NCBI GenBank assembly: GCA_930367205.1
Contig: OV884012.1
Location: 51,791,239-51,855,238, forward strand
Source of the DNA: Acanthosoma haemorrhoidale
Lineage: Eukaryota; Arthropoda; Insecta; Hemiptera; Acanthosomatidae
Length of the DNA stretch: 64,000 nt
Reading direction: 5' to 3'
Part shown: in pieces, positions 24,301 through 33,735 of the stretch
How positions within the stretch are numbered: the first letter of the stretch is position 1
How the letters are laid out: the number at the start of each line of letters is the position of its first letter
The notes under the pieces: generated by a model
What the model saw: only the letters and a program-made list of their open reading frames with translations
Told to the model about the DNA's origin: nothing
Databases searched by the model: none
Made by a program: the position numbers and the translations under genes

Positions 24301-25194
24301 AGACATCCTTATGGAACTTCCGTTTTTACAAGGAGGATTAAAATAAAGCTAGTGGAAGATTTAGTTCATCGTAATCTGCCTTCATGAGTTCATCAGGTAA
24401 CCCAGTTGATCCTGGAGTTTTATGTTTTGAATTCATTTCCAATTCACTCTCATCTAGGACCTGGTTTTATATTATTAGCTTTAGCTTCTTGAAGCTTATC
24501 ATTTAGATTGGTCTCAAAAACTTGATTAATATTAAATTATGCTATCAAATGTTTGTTTAAAATATTTTGAAAATGTGATGTGCCTTTCCATAATATTTAT
24601 TGTGAATCTTAGACACAATAAAGAATTATTTGTGAATATATCATAAAAGTACCTCAAAACATATTTAACTTCTTCATAATCCTATTAAATTTGATGCTGC
24701 AGCTATATTCCTATAAGAAATTACAATCATTATAGGTAAAAGAGAAAAATAGTGACGAGGGGGGATTTGAAGTCGCTCTTCCAACTGAGGTATCTGTCAC
24801 CTCCAGCTTGACAACTATAAAAACATCGCAAATTACGGACTGCTATGAAGACATTTTATAATTTCCCCCAAAACTTCATATTTTTTTAATTCTATTATAT
24901 TTTATACTTACCCATTTGATATATTATTATTAATTACTAAGTTTTATCGAGTAACTATTTTTCTCTTTCACCAAGAATGATTAAAATTTACACCGGCGGA
25001 GTTACTATAGTATTACTGAAAATTATTAATAAACTAAATTGTTTTACCAGGCTATTGAATTCATTATCGATTCGTCCATTATGGCATTCTTCGTGACTGT
25101 TTTTACTATACTTGCAAATCGCTTCAACAAATTCTCTGTTGATGATGCCGAAAATGTCTTTTCAAGTGAGCTAACAATAACATCAAGAAATTAA
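15340..25194 (+). CDS. SLC15/POT family proton-coupled oligopeptide transporter (gene span, spliced)
   Basis: Exons: 15340-15363 (tentative), 15462-15543, 15628-15769, 15870-15959, 17945-18219, 19514-19596, 20738-20902, 22848-23099, 23169-23282, 23363-23467, 25051-25194. All junctions are GT..AG, phases agree, and the sum is 1,476 nt (491 residues plus stop). The product should import di-/tripeptides with protons across a membrane. Visible family marks: ELLERYSYY (ExxERxxYY motif, TM1), an FHCF histidine matching PepT1 His57, GGWVADSLLGKF (first PTR2 signature region), FSLFYWCINVGSL (second signature), FWALSDKQGSRW (TM7 Trp block), WQIPQY and AEILF (TM10). Human PepT1 and PepT2 have about 200 extra residues between TM9 and TM10; here that loop is about 15 residues. 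The usual TGLEF after TM10 reads SGTNF. The transporter family is firm; the subtype and true start are not. Confidence 0.9.
15462..15543 (+). CDS. SLC15-like exon: TM1 with ExxER motif
   Basis: Acceptor CACTGCAG, donor GTAAGT. It encodes KYPKHVTFIYLSELLERYSY and the following YSFR, aligning with the 'YPKS..NEFCERFSYYGMR' start of insect and vertebrate PepT proteins. It ends in phase 1. Confidence 0.9.
15628..15769 (+). CDS. SLC15-like exon: TM2 and GGWVAD block
   Basis: Acceptor TTAG, donor GTAAGT. It completes a Thr codon and encodes TILFLYFYDVLELS, then VYFHCFIIIAYSMPLFGGWV and ADSLLGKF. The His of FHCF lines up with PepT1 His57, which is needed for proton coupling in the mammalian protein. 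It ends in phase 2. Confidence 0.92.
15870..15959 (+). CDS. SLC15-like exon: TM3
   Basis: Acceptor TTTTGTAG, donor GTAAGT. It encodes WTIAYFSVVYIVGAVFLTAS and the short loop SLASQYYLSR before the donor. It ends in phase 2. Confidence 0.9.
15960..17944 (+). other. Intron of the SLC15-like gene, AT-rich
   Basis: Nearly 2 kb with no open frame of note. At 17,690-17,750 it holds a diverged copy of the unit found three times at 27.4-27.9 kb (landmark 'atcaaattaaa.atct.ga..tactgattaataa'). Confidence 0.6.
17945..18219 (+). CDS. SLC15-like exon: TM4-TM5 with second PTR2 signature
   Basis: Acceptor TTTATAG, donor GTAAAA. It encodes PLSVMGLVFIAVGSGAMKP, PFGADQFVVPQQKKELDEF, FSLFYWCINVGSLMACIFSP and CFGYEHCYPLAFTVAMG. 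The FYWCINVGS core is the classic POT signature, and this exon alone identifies the family. It ends in phase 1. Confidence 0.97.
19258..19462. mobile_element. Mariner-like MITE, perfect 83-bp inverted arms with TA duplication
   Basis: Arms 19,258-19,340 and 19,380-19,462 are perfect reverse complements. The outer TA on each side is the Tc1/mariner-type target duplication. The terminus reads CACAGGTGGTCTGAAAAGTT. The 39-bp spacer contains a third copy of the terminal sequence (TAGGTCGGAAACTTTTCAGA from 19,341) facing right. No transposase is encoded, so mobilisation would be in trans. It sits in the intron before exon 19,514. Confidence 0.9.
19514..19596 (+). CDS. SLC15-like exon: TM6 end and cytosolic loop start
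   Basis: Acceptor ATTACAG; donor chosen as GTGAGT at 19,597 because it keeps the next exon open. It encodes TMLSVGKKWYIIKKAHRNIV then TQFFHCLG, matching the 'VCGKSLYTKKPPEGNV..QV.KCI' region of PepT. The acceptor is 51 bp from the right end of a MITE. Confidence 0.85.
20252..20682. mobile_element. MITE of about 430 bp with long imperfect inverted repeats
   Basis: The left end 'tatcacaaagtgtacacaat' pairs with the right end 'tgtgcagactttgtgata' and continues inward through 'cctttgtatctatttttatt'. Inner arms also match: 'attcagtccaccatgaagca' at 20,330-20,349 against 'gatggactgaatgaactga' near 20,587-20,605. No open frame. It ends 55 bp before exon 20,738. The flanking sequence may hold a TA or AT duplication, but the boundary is ambiguous. 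Confidence 0.75.
20738..20902 (+). CDS. SLC15-like exon: cytosolic loop and TM7
   Basis: Acceptor CTTTTTAG. It encodes YGIWKKIKSKKHKNHWLDHA, then the 'IEDTKTIVRIFTVMSPAIAF' segment and WALSDKQ before the donor. HWLDHA equals the conserved HWLDWA of PepT1, and the Arg of IVRIF corresponds to PepT1 Arg282. Phase 0 at both ends. Confidence 0.93.
20903..22847 (+). other. Intron of the SLC15-like gene, AT-rich
   Basis: Almost 2 kb between exons 20,738-20,902 and 22,848-23,099. I see no exon, RNA gene or clear mobile element in it. Confidence 0.6.
22848..23099 (+). CDS. SLC15-like exon: TM7 end to TM9
   Basis: Acceptor GGTTGTAG, donor GTTAGT. It starts GSRWIFQAKALNGEIVEWF, matching the 'GSRWTLQA' segment, and continues through PDQMASISSLLVLPAVPLFQ, CRMSVGGYIMCATFLVAALL and QFQVE. 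In vertebrate PepT1 the large ectodomain begins at this point. Phase 0. Confidence 0.93.
23169..23282 (+). CDS. SLC15-like exon: short loop and TM10
   Basis: Acceptor TTTTCCAG, donor GTATTT. It encodes IYKDEFKLSIAWQIPQYVIL then VVAEILFIISGTNFAYTQ. The Glu of AEILF matches the TM10 Glu that contacts peptide N-termini in POT structures; the TGLEF signature that usually follows is replaced by SGTNF. The preceding intron is only 69 bp, too short to hide an ectodomain exon. Confidence 0.92.
23363..23467 (+). CDS. SLC15-like exon: TM11
   Basis: Acceptor TTCTTTAG, donor GTAAGT. It encodes SPDRMKTLVTSLWFLTVSLG then NILSCITVSIGIKNL, in line with 'APSNMKSVLQAGWLLTVAVGN' of PepT1. Phase 0. Confidence 0.92.
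24752..24801 (-). ncRNA. tRNA-like 50-mer lacking an anticodon arm (tRNA-derived remnant)
   Basis: On the minus strand GGTGAC..GTCAC forms a 5-bp acceptor-like stem. TACCTCAGTTGGAAGAGC resembles a tRNA D-arm/A box, and CTTCAAATCC resembles a T-loop/B box. The anticodon arm is missing between them. A T-rich run (TTTTTCTCTTTT) follows, as a Pol III terminator would. It is likely a deleted tRNA or a tRNA-derived SINE head, not a working tRNA. It lies in the last intron of the transporter, antisense to it. Confidence 0.45.
25051..25194 (+). CDS. SLC15-like terminal exon: TM12 and stop
   Basis: Acceptor TTTTACCAG. It encodes AIEFIIDSSIMAFFVTVFTI, LANRFNKFSVDDAENVFSSE and LTITSRN, then TAA. The tail is short and polar. 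An AATAAA overlaps the stop region (25,193-25,198), with T-rich sequence after it, so polyadenylation could occur close by. Confidence 0.9.
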   Translation, partial: AIEFIIDSSIMAFFVTVFTILANRFNKFSVDDAENVFSSELTITSRN

Positions 25195-26552
25195 TAAAAA
25201 AATTTTTTTGTTATGCGTTGTTGAATATAATCCAGTAGTTTTAGTCAATTTAAAACGAAAAAAAAAATCAGTGGATGCTTAACTACCTGATGGAAACATT
25301 CCTCATTTTGTGAGATAGTACGTAATACAAACTATATCAGGGAAGTGAAACGTGCCTTATCTTAAATCGAAGGAACAATAGTTAAAACAAAAAAAATGTT
25401 TTATAACTTACCAAGTTTAGGAGGAGGTTAACAATGCTGAAATAAAAAGAATAATGGTGTTATATTGTCGATTTGAAATAATGGATTCTATACGATTCCA
25501 ATTTAACGGGACTGATGAAACCCGGTATCGAATCGGGGAAATAAATGGAAATATAAGACCTTACAGTCATTGCGACAGTTTAGCACTTACTTGATCAATT
25601 ATTAATAAAAATGATGTTTGTATCATTAGACCTCTTTAGATGTCCCACTCTTGTAAGTAAAGTATAACCGTGTTCTGTGTTGTCAGTAGTGTGAACCACG
25701 CTGTGGTACTGATGGATGTTATTGTCTTACGTTGGTAAAGAAAATTATGAAATAAGTGAGACAGTGTGAATTTTTGTCTCACGGAACCTCTAACCTATAA
25801 TTGGCTAAGTTTTGATAACAGGTTCATTTAAAAAGCACAAAACAATTGAAAGTTTGGAATCCTCGTTAAGAAAGAATGGATGAATTCCCGCAATGAATGA
25901 ATTTACTTCAAAGAAAATAAGAAAAAAATTCTACAAATCAAAAAAAAAGTCGGAAATATCTTATAACTTGAGTGTTTCGGTGCAAATCATTGGATCGTGT
26001 CACACATGAGAACAATATTGGCATGAATAGAATCGTAAATTGTAGTTACCCAGACAAGAGAAATGTTTTAGGTGTGGAAAATTGGGGTACACAAGTGCAT
26101 GTTGTTTCTCAAGAAAATGTCAGTTATCCATAATAAATTCAATATACGCAGTGTTAAACAAGCAAGTGGAGTTTCACCATTCAGTTAATAATGAAATGTC
26201 GTTTGTTCGAAATGTGAAATTTATGGTTGATACAGAGCCTTCTACAACCTTAATAGATCACTAAGTGTTAGTAAAAGGATTTTCATGGGTAGCATTGTTA
26301 GAGTTTACTGGAAAATCATCCACTGTAAACGGTTGAGAGTTGCCTATTGCGGATATTCTCTGGCTAAAATTATGTTTGATGAAGCTTTAAAAAGAAATAT
26401 CTTGTTGGAAAAGTCGTTACTGGTTTTTTATGACCAGCAAAACAGCTAAATTTGACTGTGGACGCGTCACAGTACAGGGTCAGAGTGGTCTTGAGTATGT
26501 TATAGATGAGGAGGATCACCCTTTCCTTTCTTCGAAGAGGACATGTCGAGTA
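25195..26552. other. Intergenic, no supported gene
   Basis: Downstream of the transporter stop. Short open frames only, for example 26,082-26,264. No motif recognised. Confidence 0.4.
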
Positions 26553-26630
26553 GTCACGAGGAGGGTGCCTAGTTACCCTAGCCCAGGTGATGAAGTGAGG
26601 GTTGATTAGGCTATGACCTGGACAATTGTT
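26553..26630 (+). repeat. Family-Y repeat, copy Y1
   Basis: A 78-bp GC-rich unit nearly identical to 47,874-47,950 (+) and 40,971-41,032 (-). Landmarks: 'gggtgcctagttaccct', 'gaagtgagggttgattaggc', 'tatgacctggacaattgtt'. It lies about 150 bp upstream of the RT pseudogene. In copy Y2 the unit is joined to family X, so X and Y may be parts of one retroelement. Confidence 0.75.
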
Positions 26631-26779
26631 ACCGACTGTCGTCATAAGCTTTATTTATTAAACATATGGAAACAGTGATAGATATGATCTGATCGAGAAG
26701 AGAGTGACGTATAATTATTTGTAATTAAGAGGTGACCACAACATACTGAAAAACAGATCGCTGGCGACACCTGGGTAGG

Positions 26780-27370
26780 TCTGTGTTTGCGGGTGCAGGT
26801 GATATAGCTTCTCCGAAGCTGTGCCACTGACCTGTGGAGTACCTCAAGGAGCCCGTGCTCTACCCAGTACTTTTAAACGTGTTTACGTCTGAAATTGTCG
26901 GAGGCCGGTATAAAAACACCACAGTTGCTGCTTTCGTTAACGACATCGCGGCGTACAGTAGCAGCAATGAGCGCCAACAGAGCTAGCTTTTCGACAGACA
27001 GAATCAGCTTGTAACCAGATCATTGTGGAAACTCAACATCACTTTGAACGCAGGTAAGACTGACTGTGTAATACTCTCCTTTCAGAAGGGAAAGAAGCCA
27101 CTGCCTATTACATACACTGTAGGAACTCAGCAGAACTCACCACCAAACAGCCTCGTATATTTGGGCGTTAAAATGGACCGTCACTTCCGTTTTAGTGGCC
27201 ATTTTTTGAGTAAGTTGAAACAAACCCTTACGAAGTCTTACCGGCTTACACACTTGCTGACTTGCCCCAATTTATTTCTGCGCTTCAAGCTCATGATCTA
27301 TAAGAGCGTACCCAGGCCTGGTTTGCTGTACGGTGCTCCACATTTTGGTCATCTGACTAGTATTAGAAAT
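26780..27370 (+). pseudogene. Jockey-like LINE reverse transcriptase remnant, catalytic motif mutated
   Basis: Three RT blocks are visible across frameshifts: LTCGVPQGA (GVPQGS motif) near 26,830-26,856; FVNDIA near 26,934-26,951, where active RTs have F/YADD; then an open frame at 27,023-27,385 with WKLNITLNAGKTDCVI, NSLVYLGVKMDRHFRFSG and a final LLYGAPHFGHLTS. The first catalytic Asp is Asn. The coding frame is interrupted, the 5' part of the polymerase is missing, and no poly(A) tail is seen at the 3' side. It matches the C-terminal part retained in family-A copies at 182-807 and 1,040-1,722, so it is probably the same or a sister family. Confidence 0.8.
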
Positions 27371-27384
27371 GAAATGTTTCTATA

Positions 27385-27960
27385 ATTCTGAGTAGGGTTT
27401 CAAATAAATGATCTCGACGTCATTAACACCGTCTTCATAACTCAAACATTGATTTTTTTTCGAGATATGTTGTTTTTTTATATGTTTTTATATATGGTAA
27501 TAGCAGTTAAGGACTCAACGATGCTAAAAATAAAACAACCCCATTAAAAAAGTAAATGGTCATTAATAAATTAGTTATTCATTAAAATTTTGTTTTTCTA
27601 TGATATTAAGTAGGGTATTAACTTAATGATCCCAAAATTTTGATTAATGATATTATAGGTACATATGTGTTGGGGCTTAAATGGACTATAACAACTGTAA
27701 ACTCATTAAAACTGACTTCAGAAGTGTAAGACGGTTTTATAGGAGGATGCTACTTTGCATGAACGTTTTACGTGATGCCTTCGAGATACTAAAAATAAGA
27801 AGCACATAATAAAATAATTAAGATTTAACTATTTTTTCATTAAATCGTCCTATTGTTTAGAGTATCAAATTAAAGATCTAGACATCCTGATTAATAACAT
27901 GAATCTTGCGTTGCGGCTTTAGTGGCCTGTTGTTACAAAACGTCATTAAACTTGTTGTAG
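27385..27960. repeat. Diverged tandem repeat, about 2.5 units of 220-250 bp
   Basis: A landmark of the type 'ag.gt.tcaaattaa.gatct.gac.tc.tgattaa' recurs near 27,390, 27,608 and 27,860. A second landmark 'gatactaaaaataa' recurs between them. A lone diverged copy lies at 17,690-17,750 in the transporter intron. No coding capacity. Confidence 0.5.
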
Positions 27961-30900
27961 CAGCCTTAAAGAAATTGTTGGTTGCATGATGCTTAAAACT
28001 TGACTTGAAATTTTACGTCCGTTACATCGCAACGCCGATACTGATCGCACCGTACCAGATTGAAAATAAAGCGCTCCCCCCATCCCCAACAGGGTTTCAA
28101 GGCAATTACAACCATAGGTAAGTGAGATAGCGGCTGGTGGTTCACAGATGAAAAGAGATTCTTGACAAGGACGTGATCTGTCCTCGACACAGAGGTGGTG
28201 GGACAGTCGTCGTGGTAGAGGGGAGCTTTTAAGAGGTAGTCAGTCAGCTTGGGGCCTTCCGCTGCCGATAAGGTAAGTTACTATGCTCTGTAATCCTTTC
28301 CTTACAGTTCGTAATCATAACGGGGGAACCGTTGAAGAAGTGACTATAGGAACATATGTGGCATTATGGAGTAGAAACACGGCTTAAAAAAGTAAACCCA
28401 TTCTAGACTACAAGTGCCATCAATGTTTGAGAGAGAGAGAGTGTGTGTGTGTGAGAGAGAGAGACTTTTTTTTCTTTATCGGATTTTTACAGTGCCGTGA
28501 ATTTGCCGCAGAATAAGGATAATTACGCTTCCTTTTCCAATGAGGAGAAACTATACTATTTCAAAATTTTCTTACGATATAGTGTGTAAGTATACGAGTG
28601 TAAACATCGAAGATATAATGAAGGAGCTTTATAGACGCTTACCTTACTTGCGTATTTTCGCTTGAAGGAAGTGAATTTACGCCAAATTTAACATAGTATA
28701 AGGAAGAGAACGTTTTTTCCTGCTTGCCTACTACCGCCTACTTTGAGGGAGGTTATAGTCTTTGTTATGAAGTTGTAATGGAAATTCGACTTATAAATAA
28801 TTTTCAAGTTCCGGTTCTGCACATTGGCTTCGGTCAGATTTTGACTACCCTCCCCCCCCCCTATTTGATCTCTATCCCGACATAAATAATTGGTTTTGTT
28901 TAATGAAGGGGTTATAGATCTACAGATTCAGAGAAAGTTATGCGCGGAATACCTCTCAAGAAATAACAGATGCAGGCCATTCATGTAATCAGCATGTCGA
29001 CTGTTCAGAAGCGACGGCATTGGACTCAATGCTCGCGTCAATTCCCTACCATTGTAATTGATTGTGTAATTTATGCTATGTTATCATTGAGCATTTGTCA
29101 ATTACTTTCAACACTTGCGTTCTCTTCTAGTCTCAATTGACCTATAACGTAACTTTCACTCACTTAAATGAATTATTATTATTGTTATTTAGTATTGTTA
29201 TGGAGATTTCAAATATGTTTAATAATTACGCTTTATAGATATATCTCTCTAAAAATAAAGATGATACATAAGTGGAAATTTTTCTTTTAAAATTAAGAAA
29301 CGCATGTTTTAGCATTTTATGAGAATCCAGTAAGGGAGGGAGTTTTTTTTTTTTCACGAGGATAACTATATTTAAAAAACTGAAGATATTACTGGAGTTA
29401 ACAATGATATTTAAATTGTTTGTGAAACATAAAGAACCCAACATGTTAGATACATCTTGTAGGGTTTGTATAAACAAATTATTTAAAGTACTAAAACACC
29501 CATTTTTTAGCTTATTGACCATTATTTACATAATATTTTTTATGATGTTATTATACTGTTGCAAATTATTCTGATAATTTAGGAATATGATTTGACACAA
29601 CCGAAATGAAGTTTGTAACGAAGAGTTTCATGAATCTACTGCCAGCAGATGTTTTTTTTGGCCTATGTCTGCTCAAACCTGAACACGATTTAAACAGTAA
29701 AACACTGTCTTTTAAATCGTGTTTATCGTTGCATTGTGATGTGTCCTAAACAGCCAACTACACAGAGAATCGAGACTTAACAAAACTTTTTTGGATAAAT
29801 TGATCTTTAAATCGATGGAGCCAACCTAGAAGCCAAGCATTTCGATCGTTATAGCCAATTAACTAATGAATTACTTATTAATTAATATTTTTAATTACAT
29901 TTAAGAACTCGACGTCCTGAACGTAAGATATGGTTATGAAAAATTACCAAAGTTGCATAGAAGAATGAAGCCCTCAATTAGCCAGCTCATCGAGAAAGTA
30001 CTAAGTTATAAGTAGTATGTTAGTAGTATTAATGTATTTTTTGAAAGTGACTGTATTAAAGCTTAACTCAAATTTAAACAAACTTTTAACGTTTACTCGT
30101 ACCAACCTCTTGTTACCGTGAATTGGATTATTTATGAAAATAGATTAAAAAAAATGGAGTTTAAATTATACAGAATTTTCACAATCAAAAGTGTGCACCC
30201 GTTTCACAGTTGAAAACATGCCCCTAAAGTCATCTTGGTAAATGCCCGGAAAGGTTTATATTAAAAGATAGGCTAGTAATAATGCTCCAAGAAAATCCAC
30301 CTCATTAATACGTCTTTGAAAAAAGGAACAGTGCTGAGAAATATGTAAGTAAAGATCAAAATCTAAAGATAAATGCATTGTCGATTAGACAGAGGATATC
30401 CGAACCTCAAGTGATCGGAAAACAATTGTATTGAAAAACAAATTGCGCTATAATTAATTATAGACAACTAACATGTTACGCATAGTGAACGACTGAAACT
30501 TACATTGCAAGCTGGGGAAAAGTGAAGATTTATAATTTAACAGGATTATCCAGTATTCCATTTTGGAATACGTTGAGCAGGCACTGCTTTGTGTTATCGT
30601 CCAAAAACAATCAGAATCGTTATACAATCCTTAATATTCATAATAAGCCTTCGTTAAAAGGAACTTGGTCTACTTTATTCATTCCACAATCCAGCACCAG
30701 ATTGTCCCCTAACATAACCTACCATTTATCTTATTGTGTTGTTTGACCTGAACAAACTAAGTATTTCCTTTAATATTACTATAATATTGTCTAGTGGGGA
30801 ATATTAGATAAACAGTTATTGTTTTAGCAGAGATACATGCTGTCTAGTAATTCTCTTACTTCGTTGCTCTGGCTGAATATCGGCAGATGCGAGATTTATT

Positions 30901-31550
30901 TATGAACACCAAGTAGTGGGGATTGAGCCCCTCAAACCCCAATTGCGACGAGGCTTGAATTGTTAAGGAAAGCCAACCTAAATTAGGTTTATTTGATGTT
31001 CTGAAGACTTCTCAAAAGCCTTCACTGGTTGATCTGTGTCAAATGTGATGGTATCGAGAGCAGGTAGGTGGTTGAAGCCCTAGAGGGTTCGACAGGAAGA
31101 GGTACAGCGTTCTTTTGTAATTGTTCCAAGAACCGGCTTTCACAGTACACCTATCTGCCCTATGAGGAACACCACACCCGAAGAATTCACCAGCCCTTCT
31201 CAATGATAGATAGTGTTTCTTTAATGCAGTGTTAACCATGAAATTTATTTCAAAGTAGATTTCAATAAAGGGATCTGATTTCGGCCTGGATAGTTTTATA
31301 GAGCGCAATGAGATACACTTTACTTTCAAAAGGGGAAGATACTTAATTTTTTGGGTCTCGGTCTGTTGTACAATAGCAGCCGTAGTTCCCACTGTTCCCA
31401 TTAAGCTAAAAGTTTAAAGATATAATCAAACCAGGCAATCCTGAATGGATAAGAAGTAATAACCATGTATGTGAAAAAATTTATATGTTTATGTGTTCAT
31501 TTTTAAATAACACAATGAACAACATAATGAGTCACATTTGTTAACCCAAC
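27961..31550. other. Intergenic, no supported gene
   Basis: AT-rich with small GC-richer islands. The minus-strand open frame at 31,039-31,401 (120 codons) includes a Cys/Arg-containing stretch but shows no recognised family, and no splice framework is visible. Confidence 0.35.
28428..28465. repeat. (GA)n(GT)n(GA)n compound microsatellite
   Basis: Runs of GA, then GT, then GA again, about 38 bp in total, followed by a T run. Confidence 0.9.
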
Positions 31551-31557
31551 TGTTACT

Positions 31558-31663
31558 GCCCTCCTGTTTTGTCGATCTTCTTCCAACAATCCCCTAGGAG
31601 ACATAGCTTCTTCCGAACCTTCCATCCATCTCTTTGACGGCCGCCCTATTTTCCTCCTACGTT
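31558..31663 (-). pseudogene. LINE endonuclease-RT C-terminal remnant
   Basis: On the minus strand the frame reads RRRKIGRPSKRWMEGSEE then AMSPRGLLEEDRQNRRA. This is the 'GRPrKRWxD.v..dL...gl..EdaqDR..W' ending common in the C-termini of insect RTE/CR1-like endonuclease-RT proteins. Only about 35 codons are recognisable. A different LINE family from A. Confidence 0.55.
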
Positions 31664-32996
31664 TCTGCTAAAGAAGACTTTTAAGCGATCCCCGTTCAGT
31701 AGGAGTATGGTAGAATAAACAGAAAAGCTGCTGTATAAAATTGAATAAAAAAAGCTCAGTCAGTACAACTATTACAATGAATGAGGAAAAAAATGAAACA
31801 TGCAAAAGTACCGGCTTATATCTATTAGCTGACCAATTCTCTCTGATTTTTCCCAGCTCAAAAGTTATTAAGATTTCTTCGAAGAAGTTCTGATTGTTTC
31901 CCCTTTTGATATATTATAGACGCTAAAACAAAAATTTCTATGTAGAAATTGCGTATTTAACACCACCTAAGCCAGTATTGTTAGTTTTTTGTTAATATTT
32001 TTTTAAGACTTTTTTTTAGTGACCAAGATGGTTTAACAAATAAACTACTATGGTTTTACTTAAAAACTAGTAGTCTTTTGTTGTTTCCGAGGGGTTTTGT
32101 GGAATATATCTTTAAAATTTCATTTTTACGACTGCTGTCGTTAAACATACTTACAAACATACAGTCCCCTCTAGGATGAAAGTAGAGCCTCTTCCTTTGG
32201 ATCGATTTAAAGCCCATAACTGGTATCCCAATAACAACAGGTTTATTTGTTTCTTCGGGCATAGACTTATAAGGATAACTTACTTGCTGACGTTAGCATC
32301 TTCGTACAAACAAAGAAGAAACTTGGCAGAAACAGTGATTGCTACTTTCCGCTGAAGAAAGAGTGTGTCTAAACTGCTACAAAGGCTCTTCCGACTTGTT
32401 GTAATGCAGGAGACGATCCGGGAAACAACGTCACTCAACCCGAGACTATTCTGTTCAGCATAATTGTTATGCTACAATTGTCAGCTCTGACAGCTATATC
32501 ATTACTGGTTCTAGTGAATTGTTTAGCTCTTTCGCAATAAACAAAAAGGATAAATCTTCTTTTGTTGACAATATTGTTTTTATATATTGTTAAACTTCTT
32601 GTTAAGTGGTCAGCCAAACTACTCTGTAAATATTTTCGGGGTATGTAGGTATTTCACAACCAGAAACTTTTTCTGTAACTCATGACATATTGTTTGTTGA
32701 ACCATTCATAAGCAGCTTCACTATTATTTCTTCTATTCAAAAAATATTTTTAACCAAATATAATTTTTTGACATCAATTATGAACTAATGTGTGTATATG
32801 TATTCAAAATGTCAACAAGGACCTTCTTAATGCACACTCAATATTAGGGTATTTGTAACGCACTACTCACAAAATTATGTGATTGTTTACTATTTATTTA
32901 CCCGGAGGGGATACCTGGATTAATCTGTCAATCCATAAGCAAATTATACAAAATTTTGATAAGGAAGTAGTTATGCTAATTATTCTTATACTATCA

Positions 32997-33023
32997 ATAG
33001 TTGATTATATAAGAATCAACTAT
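32997..33023. repeat. Short perfect palindrome, 10-bp stem
   Basis: ATAGTTGATT, a 7-nt spacer, then AATCAACTAT. Confidence 0.8.
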
Positions 33024-33630
33024 AAATATAAGGCAAAATGCAGTGAACATTTAATAACTGAGCTCATAAAATGATCTAACTTTTACAGCTAGTGATCCTA
33101 CTAAATACTGATGCTAACCAGTGCGTCTTAGGGACCAGATATTCTTTAGGGTTTATGGTTGATCTACTGATTTCAACAGGCTAGTTGATTTACTGACTCT
33201 AGGGTAAGTCGTTTCTTTGAAGACTGGTACACGCTTCAACGACTCCAGATACCACTTTCTTTCCCAATAGTCTAGGATTTGTATCCGATATCCATGCCCC
33301 TTTGCACTATTCCCAATTTATAAAAGGTGCACCGTATCACCTGACAAGTTTTTCTACTTACGGAATGATTATTTTCCTAACTTAAGTTAATTCTCTATAT
33401 GTATATGTTAAGCCGACCTCTCTTGGCTTTGTTAGGATGAAGGTGTGGATTCCATTTCGTTGGATTTTGTAATACCTTCTCATTTAGATGGGTTGCTCCA
33501 ATTTATATATTTTATGACGGGAAAAAACACAGCAAATTCTTCAGCCACCAGTGGACTCCCACCACTGTACTGCAACAATCAACCTCTACCGAGGCTTCCC
33601 ACACTCCTTAATTCCCTCACTCCACCTTCA

Positions 33631-33735
33631 AACAGGTACTCCTAGTAAAATGATCCGCTCACCCCAAATAAATTCCTTTATTTTTCCCTTATCCATAATC
33701 TTAAAAATTTGAGAGCAAAGGGGGGAAAAAAACCA
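33631..33735 (+). mobile_element. Family-W A-tailed short element, copy W1
   Basis: It includes 'gtactcctag', 'gatccgctcaccccaaataa', 'tttatttttccct' and 'atttgagagc', ending in a purine/A-rich tail. The reverse complement is at 40,450-40,570. Related ends lie at 36.23, 40.13, 59.38 and 63.95 kb. A SINE or LINE 3' end is likely because the A-rich side is always the same end. Confidence 0.55.

Noticed and set aside
31039..31401. Minus-strand frame of 120 codons with Cys residues
   Set aside because: No known family and no second copy. Possibly part of the nearby LINE remnant, but the frames do not connect.
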